Numbered from the stretch's first letter, positions 1-6,029 are shown. The stretch is DNA of 8,664 nucleotides from Candidatus Woesearchaeota archaeon (GCA_017609245.1 JAFCEI010000005.1:24463-33126), one strand, 5' to 3'. A program made the numbers and translations. The notes: generated by a model from the letters alone, not told the origin.

Positions 1-2
1 CC

Positions 3-10
3 TATTTAAA
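3..10 (-). promoter_or_regulatory. Predicted TATA box for a minus-strand gene lying left of the window
   Basis: Read on the minus strand this is TTTAAATA, the same octamer found 26 bp before the starts of the FKBP and CMP kinase genes. It lies 5 bp beyond the FKBP stop codon, matching the packing seen at those genes, where the TATA box touches or overlaps the preceding stop. It would place a leaderless start about 20-25 bases outside the window. The gene itself is not visible, so this is a prediction from position and sequence only. Confidence 0.45.
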
Positions 11-15
11 AATTA

Positions 16-732
16 TTATTCTGGACTACTCGCTTTCTCAGGAGCTTTTTTTGTCTCTTTTTTAGGACTAGAGCTTGCTTTTTTCTCTTTCACAAATTCA
101 ATCTTTTTCAGCTTAACAAGCTCCTGCAGTTTCTCAGAAAGCTTTTGCCTGATCTCATCAGGCAATGCCATTTTCAGCTTGATCTTTGCTGAGTCGCCGC
201 TAACCTCAATCTCAGCTCCCTTCATACCAATAATATCCAAGAAAGACTGTATCTTTTCTTTATTATCTGTAACAAGTCTTTTGATCTCAACTTCATAGAC
301 CAATGTCTTGCCAGACAATGGATGGTTAAAGTCAACTATCACCCTTCCGCCGCCAGCTGTCTTGACAAGACCTATGGCACCATCAACATTAACCTGCAGC
401 CCAGGAACTGGATTAAGCTTTTGTTTTTTAAATACATGTGCAGGAATTATCCTTAATAGTTTTGCATTTTTCTTTCCAAAACCATCTTCAGGAGAAATCT
501 CAACTGAATAAGTTTTGCTAGCTTCTTTGCCTTCTAACTCTTTATCCAACCCAGGGATAACTTGTTTTTCACCAACACAGACTATGATTGATCTATAAGT
601 TACTTTAGGATTATACAATCCATTTTGCTTAGCAACATCTTCTTTTGTTGTATCAAATACTATTCCTGACTCCCTATCCTTGCCAGTGTAATCAATTTCA
701 ATAAAATCATTGTTTTTTATTTTTTCAGCCAT
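16..732 (-). CDS. FKBP-type peptidyl-prolyl cis-trans isomerase, long archaeal (SlyD-like) form
   Basis: A 238-residue protein expected to catalyse cis-trans isomerisation of X-Pro bonds and to act as a cytosolic folding chaperone. The FKBP core shows DYTG (14-17), FDTT (26-29) and the VIPGLD segment (58-63), with Leu where human FKBP12 has Trp, as is common in SlyD-like members. An insert-in-flap chaperone domain spans about 85-132, followed by the hallmark DFNHPLSGKTLVYEVEI (134-150). Residues 151-210 form the extra C-terminal domain of long archaeal FKBPs, and the last 25 or so residues are a Lys/Ser/Pro-rich tail. No signal peptide or membrane segment is present. The start at 732 is supported by a TATA box centred 26 bp upstream, implying a leaderless mRNA transcribed separately from the genes before it. 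Confidence 0.93.
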   Translation of the reverse strand: MAEKIKNNDFIEIDYTGKDRESGIVFDTTKEDVAKQNGLYNPKVTYRSIIVCVGEKQVIPGLDKELEGKEASKTYSVEISPEDGFGKKNAKLLRIIPAHVFKKQKLNPVPGLQVNVDGAIGLVKTAGGGRVIVDFNHPLSGKTLVYEVEIKRLVTDNKEKIQSFLDIIGMKGAEIEVSGDSAKIKLKMALPDEIRQKLSEKLQELVKLKKIEFVKEKKASSSPKKETKKAPEKASSPE

Positions 733-754
733 AATAGAAATTCGTCAAGTCGCG

Positions 755-762
755 TATTTAAA
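755..762 (-). promoter_or_regulatory. TATA box of the FKBP gene, overlapping the upstream stop codon
   Basis: TTTAAATA on the minus strand, preceded by CGAAACC, which fits an archaeal BRE followed by TATA. Its centre is 26-27 bp from the FKBP ATG, so the transcript should begin at or next to the start codon. The box includes the TAA stop (758-760) of the preceding minus-strand gene. Confidence 0.75.
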
Positions 763-1420
763 GGTTTCGATAAAGGCTTGGAAACTGCTTTTTGTCTATG
801 CCTAATCTGCCTGCAATAGACCTTGCACTCTCAAGATGTCTTTTATCTTTAGTTTCTTTGTATCTGCTGAACTCATCAAACATTATGTCTGACAATACCC
901 CTTTATTTGGAGGCATATATCTCTCCTTGACACTGTTCAGCAAGAAGGCATAATCTTCAAAATCACTGGAAAGCTCATCAAACACCTTTTCTAGACCAAG
1001 TTTCTTGGATCTGGAGCTGTGTGATGCTGCCTTATATGCCCGTTTTCCGAAATAAAAATAGAAACCCTTGTCCAGAAACCTATTGTTTTCAGGACATTCT
1101 GGAAAAATGCCTGTCAAAAACAAAGAATAGTCTCCAATATGGACATCAGTAAGATATATCCTGTGTGAATCCCCTTTGTCTGCAGCCTTGAGCATATCAG
1201 ATATATAATTCTGCCTCTCTTTGTCATCTTCGCTGACCTTGTACACCCTGTTGGCTGAGATAAACTTATTCAGAAGATTTGAAACATAAACAATGACAGA
1301 TTCATCAACACCTTCTTCTTCAAAAACATCCTTTGTTATTGCTGTAAAAAAGCGCTGTGACTGAATAGGTTCTATCTTATCAAGATTCCCAAATACCTCT
1401 CTGACTAATTTACTTACCAT
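758..1420 (-). CDS. Conserved protein of unknown function
   Basis: A soluble 220-residue protein with no signal peptide, membrane segment or catalytic motif that I can identify. It appears largely helical. The most distinctive stretch is around residues 94-130: a HIGDYSLFLTGIFPE block, then a Tyr/Phe-rich FYFYFGKRAYKAASH block. From memory this order (a short VxxLL helix, then GDxSLFxxGxF, then YxxxGxxAYxxxA) resembles an uncharacterised bacterial family in Deltaproteobacteria, but I cannot verify that. It starts 25 bp after the CMP kinase stop on the same strand with no TATA box of its own, so it is probably cotranscribed with that gene. The ribosome binding site is weak (GGTAG). Confidence 0.7.
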   Translation of the reverse strand: MVSKLVREVFGNLDKIEPIQSQRFFTAITKDVFEEEGVDESVIVYVSNLLNKFISANRVYKVSEDDKERQNYISDMLKAADKGDSHRIYLTDVHIGDYSLFLTGIFPECPENNRFLDKGFYFYFGKRAYKAASHSSRSKKLGLEKVFDELSSDFEDYAFLLNSVKERYMPPNKGVLSDIMFDEFSRYKETKDKRHLESARSIAGRLGIDKKQFPSLYRNL

Positions 1421-1431
1421 TTCTACCAGAT

Positions 1432-1445
1432 GCTCAAAAATGAGC
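1432..1445 (-). repeat. Small perfect hairpin between the CMP kinase and unknown genes
   Basis: GCTCA and TGAGC arms of 5 bp flank a 4-base A/T loop, filling the space directly after the CMP kinase stop and ending 11 bases before the next ATG. It could be an mRNA processing or stability element between two operon genes. It is too short, and lacks a T-tract, for confident terminator assignment. Confidence 0.35.
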
Positions 1446-1991
1446 TTAAGAACCTCTTTTTGTTTGGATATAATCTATGATTTTATCGGCTACCTGTTCA
1501 GGTGACAGGTTTGTTGTGTCAACAATGAAGTCATAATGCCTGTGATCATAACAGTCTACACCATACCACTTTTTATATCTTTTCCTGTCAGACTCGACCC
1601 TCTGGCCAAGAGCGTCCAGTGCATCATCTAAACTGCTATATTCTCTTTCATCAGGACGCTTTGTGTTTAATATCCGTCTAGCGCCTTCTTCAGGGCTGAC
1701 ATCCAGATAAAGTTTCACCGAATCTGGAATAAAATGCCAGCTCAACCTTCCGTCAATAATAAAATCATCCTCTTTCTCGCCCAATTCTTTCTGATAGTCA
1801 TCAGCATCCTTGTCAGTAAATGCCTCTTTTTCACCAATCTTGTTCAGCTCATCAAGAGTCATGCCTCTTTCAAGAGCCATCTTGCCCCTCAGGTCCCCCA
1901 CAGAATAATGGTTGAAGTTTAACCTGTCTGCAATCATCTGTGCAACAGTATTCTTCCCGCTTCCAGGCATGCCAGATATTGTGATTATCAT
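1446..1991 (-). CDS. cmk: Cytidylate kinase, archaeal type
   Basis: A 181-residue P-loop kinase predicted to phosphorylate CMP/dCMP with ATP in pyrimidine nucleotide salvage and turnover. The Walker A loop GMPGSGKNT is at residues 7-15; Asn follows the Lys where many P-loops have Ser/Thr, but NMP kinases tolerate this position because the next residue is Thr. YSVGDLRGKMALERGM (29-44) matches the archaeal CMP kinase substrate region, IDGRLSW (79-85) the EGRLAGW-type strand, and RVESDRKRYKKWYGVD (131-146) the LID and Arg-rich region. Length is normal for the family. Related small archaeal kinases are sometimes only annotated as AAA-family ATPases, so exact substrate is less certain than fold. 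A TATA box 26 bp upstream supports this start and a leaderless mRNA. Confidence 0.8.
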   Translation of the reverse strand: MIITISGMPGSGKNTVAQMIADRLNFNHYSVGDLRGKMALERGMTLDELNKIGEKEAFTDKDADDYQKELGEKEDDFIIDGRLSWHFIPDSVKLYLDVSPEEGARRILNTKRPDEREYSSLDDALDALGQRVESDRKRYKKWYGVDCYDHRHYDFIVDTTNLSPEQVADKIIDYIQTKRGS

Positions 1992-2013
1992 GAAAATTAG
2001 AAAAAAGAAATAT

Positions 2014-2021
2014 TATTTAAA
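2014..2021 (-). promoter_or_regulatory. TATA box of the cytidylate kinase gene
   Basis: TTTAAATA on the minus strand, centred 26-27 bp before the kinase ATG and directly abutting the stop codon (2022-2024) of the acetyltransferase gene. The spacing implies a leaderless transcript that probably also carries the downstream unknown gene. Confidence 0.7.
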
Positions 2022-2555
2022 TTAATCTGTTCCAGAAGCATAGTTAATATAAATCCAGTAATTTGGTGCATCAACTCTTATGCCCAGTTCATCCTGATCA
2101 TTTGATAATTTGTTGATGAGCTTATCTACGTCTTCACTTCCGCCATCGCTCATTTTAATTTTTTTAACCTCTTTTTCTCTTGCTCTTCTCAAAAACTCTT
2201 TTGTCATGCGATAGCAATTGCCTTGGCCACGCTCACCTTCATTCACCCAAAAACGATATACTTTCCATACATCTCCGTTCTCATGACTGTGATAACCGAT
2301 AAGGCCAAGCGGATCTCCATTTTTTGCACCAACTAATCCGTCACGATTTGTTGAAAGAACTATCTCGACCAAAGTAGGATCATCTTTGACGCTTTCAACC
2401 AACTGCCTGGTCTCTACCTCAAATCTAGACCCTTTGTCAGCATTCCTGATTTTATGAGCTACATAATCAATAACCTTGCTGCGATAAGATTCAGGTCCGT
2501 TCGCCATGATTTCAGAAACCAAAGCCATTTCTAGATTATTTTCATATTTTGCCAT
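2022..2555 (-). CDS. GNAT-family N-acetyltransferase-like protein
   Basis: A 177-residue soluble protein predicted to move an acetyl or acyl group from acyl-CoA to an unknown amine. Support comes from residues 83-140: a strand ending in LGLIGYHS, another ending in FWVNEGERGQG, then a long helix CYRMTKEFLRRAREKEV. RGQGNC (109-114) fits the acyl-CoA pyrophosphate-binding loop of GNAT motif A (R/Q-x-x-G-x-G/A), and the helix and following KIKMSD strand are where the family expects them. The N-terminal 60 residues are helical and specific to this protein. The substrate cannot be read from sequence. The gene is divergent from the 2684 gene and shares its regulatory region. The start is reasonable, but the ribosome binding site is weak (GAGTG). 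Confidence 0.68.
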   Translation of the reverse strand: MAKYENNLEMALVSEIMANGPESYRSKVIDYVAHKIRNADKGSRFEVETRQLVESVKDDPTLVEIVLSTNRDGLVGAKNGDPLGLIGYHSHENGDVWKVYRFWVNEGERGQGNCYRMTKEFLRRAREKEVKKIKMSDGGSEDVDKLINKLSNDQDELGIRVDAPNYWIYINYASGTD

Positions 2556-2603
2556 AATGCACTCTAAACAAGCTATATTTACTATTACGAGGTGATTAAA
2601 CCA

Positions 2604-2611
2604 TATATAAA
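2604..2611 (-). promoter_or_regulatory. Candidate TATA box of the acetyltransferase gene
   Basis: TTTATATA on the minus strand, centred 52 bp before the acetyltransferase ATG, predicting a leader of roughly 26 nt. A weaker AAATATA at 2574-2580 lies 22 bp from the ATG and could serve a leaderless start instead. The plus-strand reading, TATATAAATG, is repeated exactly at 2654-2663, where it is the box of the divergent gene. Confidence 0.45.
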
Positions 2612-2625
2612 TGTTTTGATTTTCA

Positions 2626-2655
2626 TTTCAAAAAGATAGCTTTTTCAAAAAGATA
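2626..2655. repeat. 13-bp direct repeat between divergent promoters
   Basis: TTTCAAAAAGATA occurs at 2626-2638 and again at 2643-2655, offset by 17 bp. The second copy runs up to the TATA box of the rightward gene. Two same-orientation sites less than two helical turns apart, beside a promoter, are typical of a transcription factor binding region, although A/T richness raises the chance level. Confidence 0.4.
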
Positions 2656-2656
2656 T
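2636..2656. promoter_or_regulatory. Near-perfect palindrome, candidate operator of the rightward gene
   Basis: The centre is CTTTTT-C-AAAAAG (2640-2652), a perfect inverted repeat. After one G/A mismatch it extends by ATA on the left and TAT on the right, so 9 of 10 arm positions match. It covers the expected BRE and enters the TATA box of the 2684 gene, so a bound dimeric repressor would block TBP/TFB. The factor is unknown and function is inferred from symmetry and position. Confidence 0.45.
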
Positions 2657-2661
2657 ATAAA
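2654..2661 (+). promoter_or_regulatory. TATA box of the unknown 2684 gene
   Basis: TATATAAA centred 26-27 bp before the ATG at 2684, the same spacing as the other leaderless genes in the window. It overlaps the right arm of the palindrome at 2636-2656. Confidence 0.65.
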
Positions 2662-2683
2662 TGACCAACTATTACAAAATTAG

Positions 2684-3415
2684 ATGGAAACAAGCACAAC
2701 AATAAGTGAAACAGTAAATTTTGCTCAGAAAAGCATAGATTATTTTGTCAAGTCAACAGGAGACACTAACAAAGAGCACAATCCTGAAAAGACAGAAAAA
2801 CCGCTTATACCAGGATTTCAAATTGAGACAGTTGGTTTAAAGTATGCAAACAGCCATATGGCTGGAAAATTCCCAAAACAACTGAAATTCTCATTTGAAG
2901 ATGAATCATATGCAAATGACTCTCTTGAATTTAAGCTGGATATTGAAAATAATGATGTTCATATAGATGTTCTTAAAAAAAACAAAAAAGTTTGCAGAGG
3001 TAAAATCGCCTATGCTGATAGAGACAAACTTGACAGAGGGTTGGATATACCTGTTCCATTTTTTAGTGCACCCTATAGCCTCAAACAAGGCGACATCAAC
3101 CTTTTTTTGAAAAGTGCTGATTTGAACAGATGTCCTGTTCCTGAGATGTTCCCAATATCACTTGTATCCAATGCGTTGATCAATTATTTTAATGTGTCAG
3201 ATGTTCCTGAAGATAAAAAAGCAGTTTACATCAAGCACGATATAAGGCCTTATGCTGAGCTGCATGATGTTAAAGAAGAAAGAGAATTGCACATAATGAT
3301 CAAGGAAGAGCCAAAGATAAAAAAGAATATCTACATCTTCAAAACATGCGGAGTTGCAGATCATAGGAGGCTCTTTGACGCTGATCTGTATTTGGCCTTG
3401 ATAGACAAAAACTAA
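2684..3415 (+). CDS. Protein of unknown function, possible double hotdog fold
   Basis: A 243-residue soluble protein without signal peptide or membrane segment. I do not recognise the family. It appears to have two related halves after a polar, charged N-terminus (1-40). Residues 60-110 contain LKFSFEDESYANDSLEFKLD followed by alternating strands ending in VCRGKI. Residues 150-240 contain a helix-like MFPISLVSNALINYF, then an Arg-Pro-Tyr turn and strands ending in DADLYLALID. This strand-rich pattern, with a central hydrophobic helix and a turn before a charged-residue strand, resembles MaoC/FabZ-like hotdog domains in tandem, but no catalytic Asp/His motif is clear. The fold idea is inference. 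The start is fixed by a TATA box 26 bp upstream. It is divergent from the acetyltransferase gene and lies 70 bp before the thermosome, which has its own promoter. Confidence 0.65.
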   Translation: METSTTISETVNFAQKSIDYFVKSTGDTNKEHNPEKTEKPLIPGFQIETVGLKYANSHMAGKFPKQLKFSFEDESYANDSLEFKLDIENNDVHIDVLKKNKKVCRGKIAYADRDKLDRGLDIPVPFFSAPYSLKQGDINLFLKSADLNRCPVPEMFPISLVSNALINYFNVSDVPEDKKAVYIKHDIRPYAELHDVKEERELHIMIKEEPKIKKNIYIFKTCGVADHRRLFDADLYLALIDKN

Positions 3416-3423
3416 CCGACATC

Positions 3424-3431
3424 TTTATAAA
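3424..3431 (+). promoter_or_regulatory. TATA box of the thermosome gene
   Basis: TTTATAAA lies 9 bp after the stop of the preceding gene and is centred about 58 bp before the thermosome ATG. Initiation about 26 bp downstream would fall near 3454, giving a leader of roughly 30 nt. This differs from the leaderless architecture of most neighbours. Confidence 0.65.
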
Positions 3432-3470
3432 TCTGTATGACCAAAATCAAATCATTCATTGTCAAACATT

Positions 3471-3477
3471 GGGGGTG
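3471..3477 (+). promoter_or_regulatory. Shine-Dalgarno site of the thermosome gene
   Basis: GGGGGTG ends 8 bases before the ATG at 3486 and can pair with the archaeal 16S 3' end CACCUCC through one G-U wobble. It selects 3486 over the internal ATG at residue 12 and marks this as a leadered, SD-dependent mRNA. Confidence 0.7.
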
Positions 3478-3485
3478 TTTAGATC

Positions 3486-5123
3486 ATGAAAAATAATCCA
3501 GTACAACCTATATTCATAATGCCTGAAAATACTCAGAGAACTACAGGCAGGGATGCTCAAAAAACAAACATAATGGCTGCAAAGCTGGTTGCTGAGACAG
3601 TCAGAACAACATTGGGTCCAAAAGGCATGGACAAGATGATTGTTGATTCTTTAGGAGACATAACAGTAACAAACGACGGCGCAACAATTGTCGATGAGAT
3701 AAATGTCGAGCATCCTGCTGCAAAAATGGTTGTTGAAGTTGCAAAAACCCAGAATGAAGAGGTTGGCGACGGGACAACAACAGCAGTTGTGTTGGCAGGT
3801 GAATTGTTGAAAAATGCTGAGGACCTTCTAGATAAAGAGATCCATCCGACAGTCCTGGCAAAAGGTTACAGGCAGGCAGCTGTAAAAGCACAGGAAATCC
3901 TAAACATAATTTCTGAAGATGTGACTGAAAAAGACACTGATTTATTGAAGAAAATAGCCGTAACTGCAATGACTGGGAAAGGTGCTGAGATTGCAAAAGA
4001 AATACTTGCAGACCTTGTTGTAGCTGCTGTTAAAGAAGTTATTGAAAAAGAGGATGATAAGATTATAGTTGATGCAAATGATATAAAGATAGAGAAAAAG
4101 GTTGGAGCAAGTATCAACGATTCTGAGCTTATCAAAGGCATTATCCTGGATAAGGAAAAGCTTAGCTCTGAGATGCCTTCTTATATCAAAGATGCAAAGA
4201 TAGCCCTGATTGATTCAGGTTTGGAGATAAAATCAACAGAAATAGATGCAAAGATACAGATCACATCTCCAGAACAGATGCAGGCATTTTTAGATCAAGA
4301 AGAAAAGATGCTCAAGAACATCATTGATAAGGTCATCAACTCTGGCTGCAATGTCTTGTTCTGCCAGAAAGGTATCGATGACGCTGCACAATCATTCTTA
4401 GCTCAAAAAGGAATATATGCTGCAAGAAGGGTCAAAAAAACAGATATTGAAAAGCTTTCAAGAGCAACAGGTGCAAGAATAGTTACAAACCTTGCTGACC
4501 TATCAGAAAAATCCCTTGGAAAGGCAGGCATTGTCAGAGAACTGAAGGTCGGGGATGAGGTTATGACCTATGTGGAAGAGTGCAAGAATCCAAAAGCAGT
4601 CACTTTATTGGTAAGAGGCGGCACAGACCATGTTGTTGCTGAGATCAAAAGAGCTGTTGAAGATGCGATTGGCGATATTATCTCTGCTTTAAAAGTTGGC
4701 AAAGTTGTTGCAGGCGGAGGAGCTGTTGAGATTGAGCTGGCTAACGGGCTGAGGAAGTTCGCAGACTCATTGTCTGGCCGTGAGCAACTGGCTGTAAATG
4801 CATTTGCAGACTCGGTTGAAGTGATCCCAAGAACCTTGGCTGAAAATGCTGGTTTGGATCCTATTGACATTCTGACCGAGCTTAAGGCAGGCCACACTAA
4901 ATCAGGAAAAAATATAGGGATTGATGTTTATTCTGGAAAGGTTGTTGACAGCTGGAAAAAAGGTGTTATTGAGCCGTTGAAGATAAAGACCCAGGCAATC
5001 AAGTCAGCATCAGAAGTAGCAGAGATGATATTAAGGATCGACGATATTATAGCAGGCGGCAAAGACAAGTCAATAATGCCTCCTCCAGGACCTGGTGGAA
5101 TGCCTCTTGGGATGGGATATTGA
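3486..5123 (+). CDS. thsA: Thermosome subunit (archaeal group II chaperonin)
   Basis: A full-length 545-residue chaperonin subunit that assembles into a double-ring ATP-driven folding cage in the cytosol. The N-terminus [19 protein letters not shown] is the standard thermosome start. The equatorial ATP site shows [11 protein letters not shown] (41-51), TNDGATI (62-68, Asp64) and GDGTTTA (94-100, Asp95); Asp393 in VEDAIGD sits at the hydrolytic Asp position. [41 protein letters not shown] and the apical substrate-binding region are intact. The C-terminal tail is a short Gly/Met/Pro-rich GGMPLGMGY, less repetitive than the GGM repeats in many thermosomes. No second subunit gene is in view; the alpha/beta letter is arbitrary. 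It has its own TATA box and a strong SD. The last bases overlap the lipoprotein start in an ATGA junction. Confidence 0.98.
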   Translation: MKNNPVQPIFIMPENTQRTTGRDAQKTNIMAAKLVAETVRTTLGPKGMDKMIVDSLGDITVTNDGATIVDEINVEHPAAKMVVEVAKTQNEEVGDGTTTAVVLAGELLKNAEDLLDKEIHPTVLAKGYRQAAVKAQEILNIISEDVTEKDTDLLKKIAVTAMTGKGAEIAKEILADLVVAAVKEVIEKEDDKIIVDANDIKIEKKVGASINDSELIKGIILDKEKLSSEMPSYIKDAKIALIDSGLEIKSTEIDAKIQITSPEQMQAFLDQEEKMLKNIIDKVINSGCNVLFCQKGIDDAAQSFLAQKGIYAARRVKKTDIEKLSRATGARIVTNLADLSEKSLGKAGIVRELKVGDEVMTYVEECKNPKAVTLLVRGGTDHVVAEIKRAVEDAIGDIISALKVGKVVAGGGAVEIELANGLRKFADSLSGREQLAVNAFADSVEVIPRTLAENAGLDPIDILTELKAGHTKSGKNIGIDVYSGKVVDSWKKGVIEPLKIKTQAIKSASEVAEMILRIDDIIAGGKDKSIMPPPGPGGMPLGMGY

Positions 5124-5389
5124 GAGAAATAATGATAAAAAAAGCAGGTTTCATAGTTTTCGTATTATTCTTAACTAGCGGCCTTAATGGATGTATTAAA
5201 CCTGAGTGCACCCAAGACTCTGACTGTGTGCAAGCCCAGTGCTGCCATGCAACAAGCTGTGTTGCAAAAGAAAATGCTCCAGATTGCACAGGCATATTCT
5301 GCACACAAGAATGCCAGCCAGACACATTAGACTGTCAGCAAGGCGCCTGCCAGTGCATAGATAATAAATGTGAAGCTGTTTTTTACTAA
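5120..5389 (+). CDS. Small cysteine-rich predicted lipoprotein
   Basis: An 89-residue secreted protein. A KK-containing n-region and a hydrophobic stretch (AGFIVFVLFL) end in a lipobox-like LNGC, so Cys25 would be lipidated after cleavage; Asn at -2 is somewhat unusual. The mature part has 12 further Cys in about 60 residues, with spacing C-x4-C-x5-C-x4-CC-x4-C-x8-C-x4-C-x3-C-x6-C-x4-C-x-C-x4-C. This suggests up to six disulfides in a compact extracellular domain. The CCHATSC, NAPDCTGIFCTQEC and CQCIDNKCEA segments look like a small conserved domain I associate with DPANN archaea, but its function is unknown. The start at 5120 overlaps the thermosome stop (ATGA); the ATG at 5132, giving 85 residues, is equally plausible and has a weak GAGAG before it. 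It probably relies on thermosome readthrough transcription. Confidence 0.8.
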   Translation: MREIMIKKAGFIVFVLFLTSGLNGCIKPECTQDSDCVQAQCCHATSCVAKENAPDCTGIFCTQECQPDTLDCQQGACQCIDNKCEAVFY

Positions 5390-5395
5390 GCACCC

Positions 5396-5437
5396 ATCAA
5401 AGTTGCTGGGCGGAGTGAGGGGCTGGTGGGCGGGAAA
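5396..5437 (+). repeat. G-rich dispersed repeat, intergenic copy
   Basis: This 42-nt segment starts with ATCAAAG, followed by the core GGGCGGAG, GAGGGG, GGTGGGC and GGGAA. It aligns with 5701-5742 inside the next gene, with a few substitutions and 1-2 base gaps. It is far richer in G than its AT-rich surroundings and contains four runs of three or more Gs (5408, 5419, 5428, 5432), a loose G-quadruplex pattern. It lies between the lipoprotein stop and the TATA box of the AK6-like gene. Confidence 0.65.
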
Positions 5438-5472
5438 ACTAGCTAACCACTACCATAAACTTCTACTAAACC

Positions 5473-5480
5473 TTTAAATA
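5473..5480 (+). promoter_or_regulatory. TATA box of the AK6/Fap7-like gene
   Basis: TTTAAATA preceded by CTAAACC, nearly the same BRE-TATA block as upstream of FKBP. It is centred 26-27 bp before the ATG at 5503, so the mRNA should be leaderless. It probably drives both the kinase and RqcH. Confidence 0.75.
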
Positions 5481-5502
5481 CCCTTTTTCTTTTGCATTTT
5501 TT

Positions 5503-6024
5503 ATGAAAGTTATATGTGTGTCAGGTTCTGTTGGAACAGGAAAAACAACAATTGCTAAGAAGCTAGCCAAAGCTCTTGATTACAGATATATTGATGTGAA
5601 CAGAGTCATAAAAAAACACAAACTATCAGAAGCATATGATAAAAAAAGAAAATGTAAGGTTATTGATGTCAAGAAGCTAAACAAAGTTATTATTGCAACT
5701 ATCAAAGCTTTGGGCGGAGCCGAGGGGGCCGGTGGGCAGGAAGGATTAACGCCTGGAGTGATAATTGATTCTCATATGAGCCACCTGATGCCCAAAAGAT
5801 ATGTTGACCTGTGCATCATAACCAAATGTGACCTTAAGACGATGGAAAGGCGCCTGAAAAAAAGAAGATACAGCCAGCAAAAGGTTAAAGAAAACCTTGA
5901 ATGCGAGATATTTGATGTTTGTTTAGAAGAAGCTAAGCAGAAAAAACATAACATATTGACTGTTGATACGACAAAAAGACCATCTGTAAGGCCAATTGTA
6001 AGTTGGATAAAGCATATGGAGTGA
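5503..6024 (+). CDS. AK6/Fap7-like adenylate kinase family protein with an in-frame repeat insertion
   Basis: A 173-residue P-loop protein of the AK6/Fap7 family, which in archaea and eukaryotes has adenylate kinase/ATPase activity and assists small-subunit ribosome maturation with uS11. Walker A GSVGTGKTT is at 8-16, the VIIDSHMSH strand and motif at 86-94, the DLCIITKCDL strand at about 102-111, and the LID helix RLKKRRYSQQKVKENLECEIFDVCLEEA follows. Between the preceding helix (VIIATIKAL) and VIIDSH lies a Gly-rich stretch (about 71-85, GGAEGAGGQEGLTPG) encoded by a copy of the G-rich repeat seen between genes. It keeps the frame and falls in a loop, so the enzyme is probably still functional. 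Start fixed by TATA spacing. RqcH follows 5 bp later, suggesting an operon. Confidence 0.85.
   Translation: MKVICVSGSVGTGKTTIAKKLAKALDYRYIDVNRVIKKHKLSEAYDKKRKCKVIDVKKLNKVIIATIKALGGAEGAGGQEGLTPGVIIDSHMSHLMPKRYVDLCIITKCDLKTMERRLKKRRYSQQKVKENLECEIFDVCLEEAKQKKHNILTVDTTKRPSVRPIVSWIKHME
5701..5742 (+). repeat. G-rich dispersed repeat, copy inside the AK6-like coding sequence
   Basis: The second copy of the 5396-5437 element. Both share ATCAAAG on the left and the core blocks GGGCGGAG, GAGGGG, GGTGGGC and GGAA in the same order and strand. Translated in frame it gives Gly/Ala/Glu-rich sequence that looks foreign to the Lys-rich protein. Whether this is an insertion or a shared origin cannot be settled from two copies. 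Confidence 0.65.
6018..6024 (+). promoter_or_regulatory. Shine-Dalgarno site of rqcH
   Basis: GGAGTGA ends 5 bases before the ATG at 6030 and overlaps the stop codon of the AK6-like gene. It supports 6030 as the true start and suggests translational coupling. Confidence 0.7.
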
Positions 6025-6029
6025 AGAAT

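Noticed and set aside
308..511. Plus-strand 67-codon frame opposite FKBP
   Set aside because: It lies wholly within a confidently assigned FKBP gene, with no promoter or family resemblance.
1950..1952. Asn after the P-loop Lys in the CMP kinase as a sign of inactivity
   Set aside because: NMP kinases often have a non-Ser/Thr residue at that position (for example GKGT in adenylate kinases), and Thr15 follows, so the loop is probably functional.
2589..2619. Perfect plus-strand SD (GAGGTGAT) followed by ATG at 2611
   Set aside because: The ATG opens only a two-codon frame (ATG TTT TGA) at 14-base spacing, so it is most likely chance within a regulatory region.
3601..4897. Minus-strand open frames of 131, 91 and 109 codons opposite the thermosome
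   Set aside because: They are antisense to a strongly conserved chaperonin, have skewed Ser/Leu/Gln or Ser/Ile composition, and lack promoters or SD sites.
5047..5393. Minus-strand open frames opposite the end of the thermosome and the lipoprotein
   Set aside because: The plus-strand lipoprotein has a coherent signal peptide, lipobox and Cys pattern; the antisense frames show none of these and their Cys/His content mirrors the complement.
5396..5742. The two G-rich repeats as a CRISPR or insertion sequence
   Set aside because: There are only two copies about 300 bp apart, with no regular spacers, no transposase, and no terminal inverted repeats.
6003..6029. Upstream start adding nine residues to RqcH
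   Set aside because: The family starts at MRQFSALD, and the SD GGAGTGA is 5 bases before 6030; the earlier ATG lies inside the AK6-like gene.
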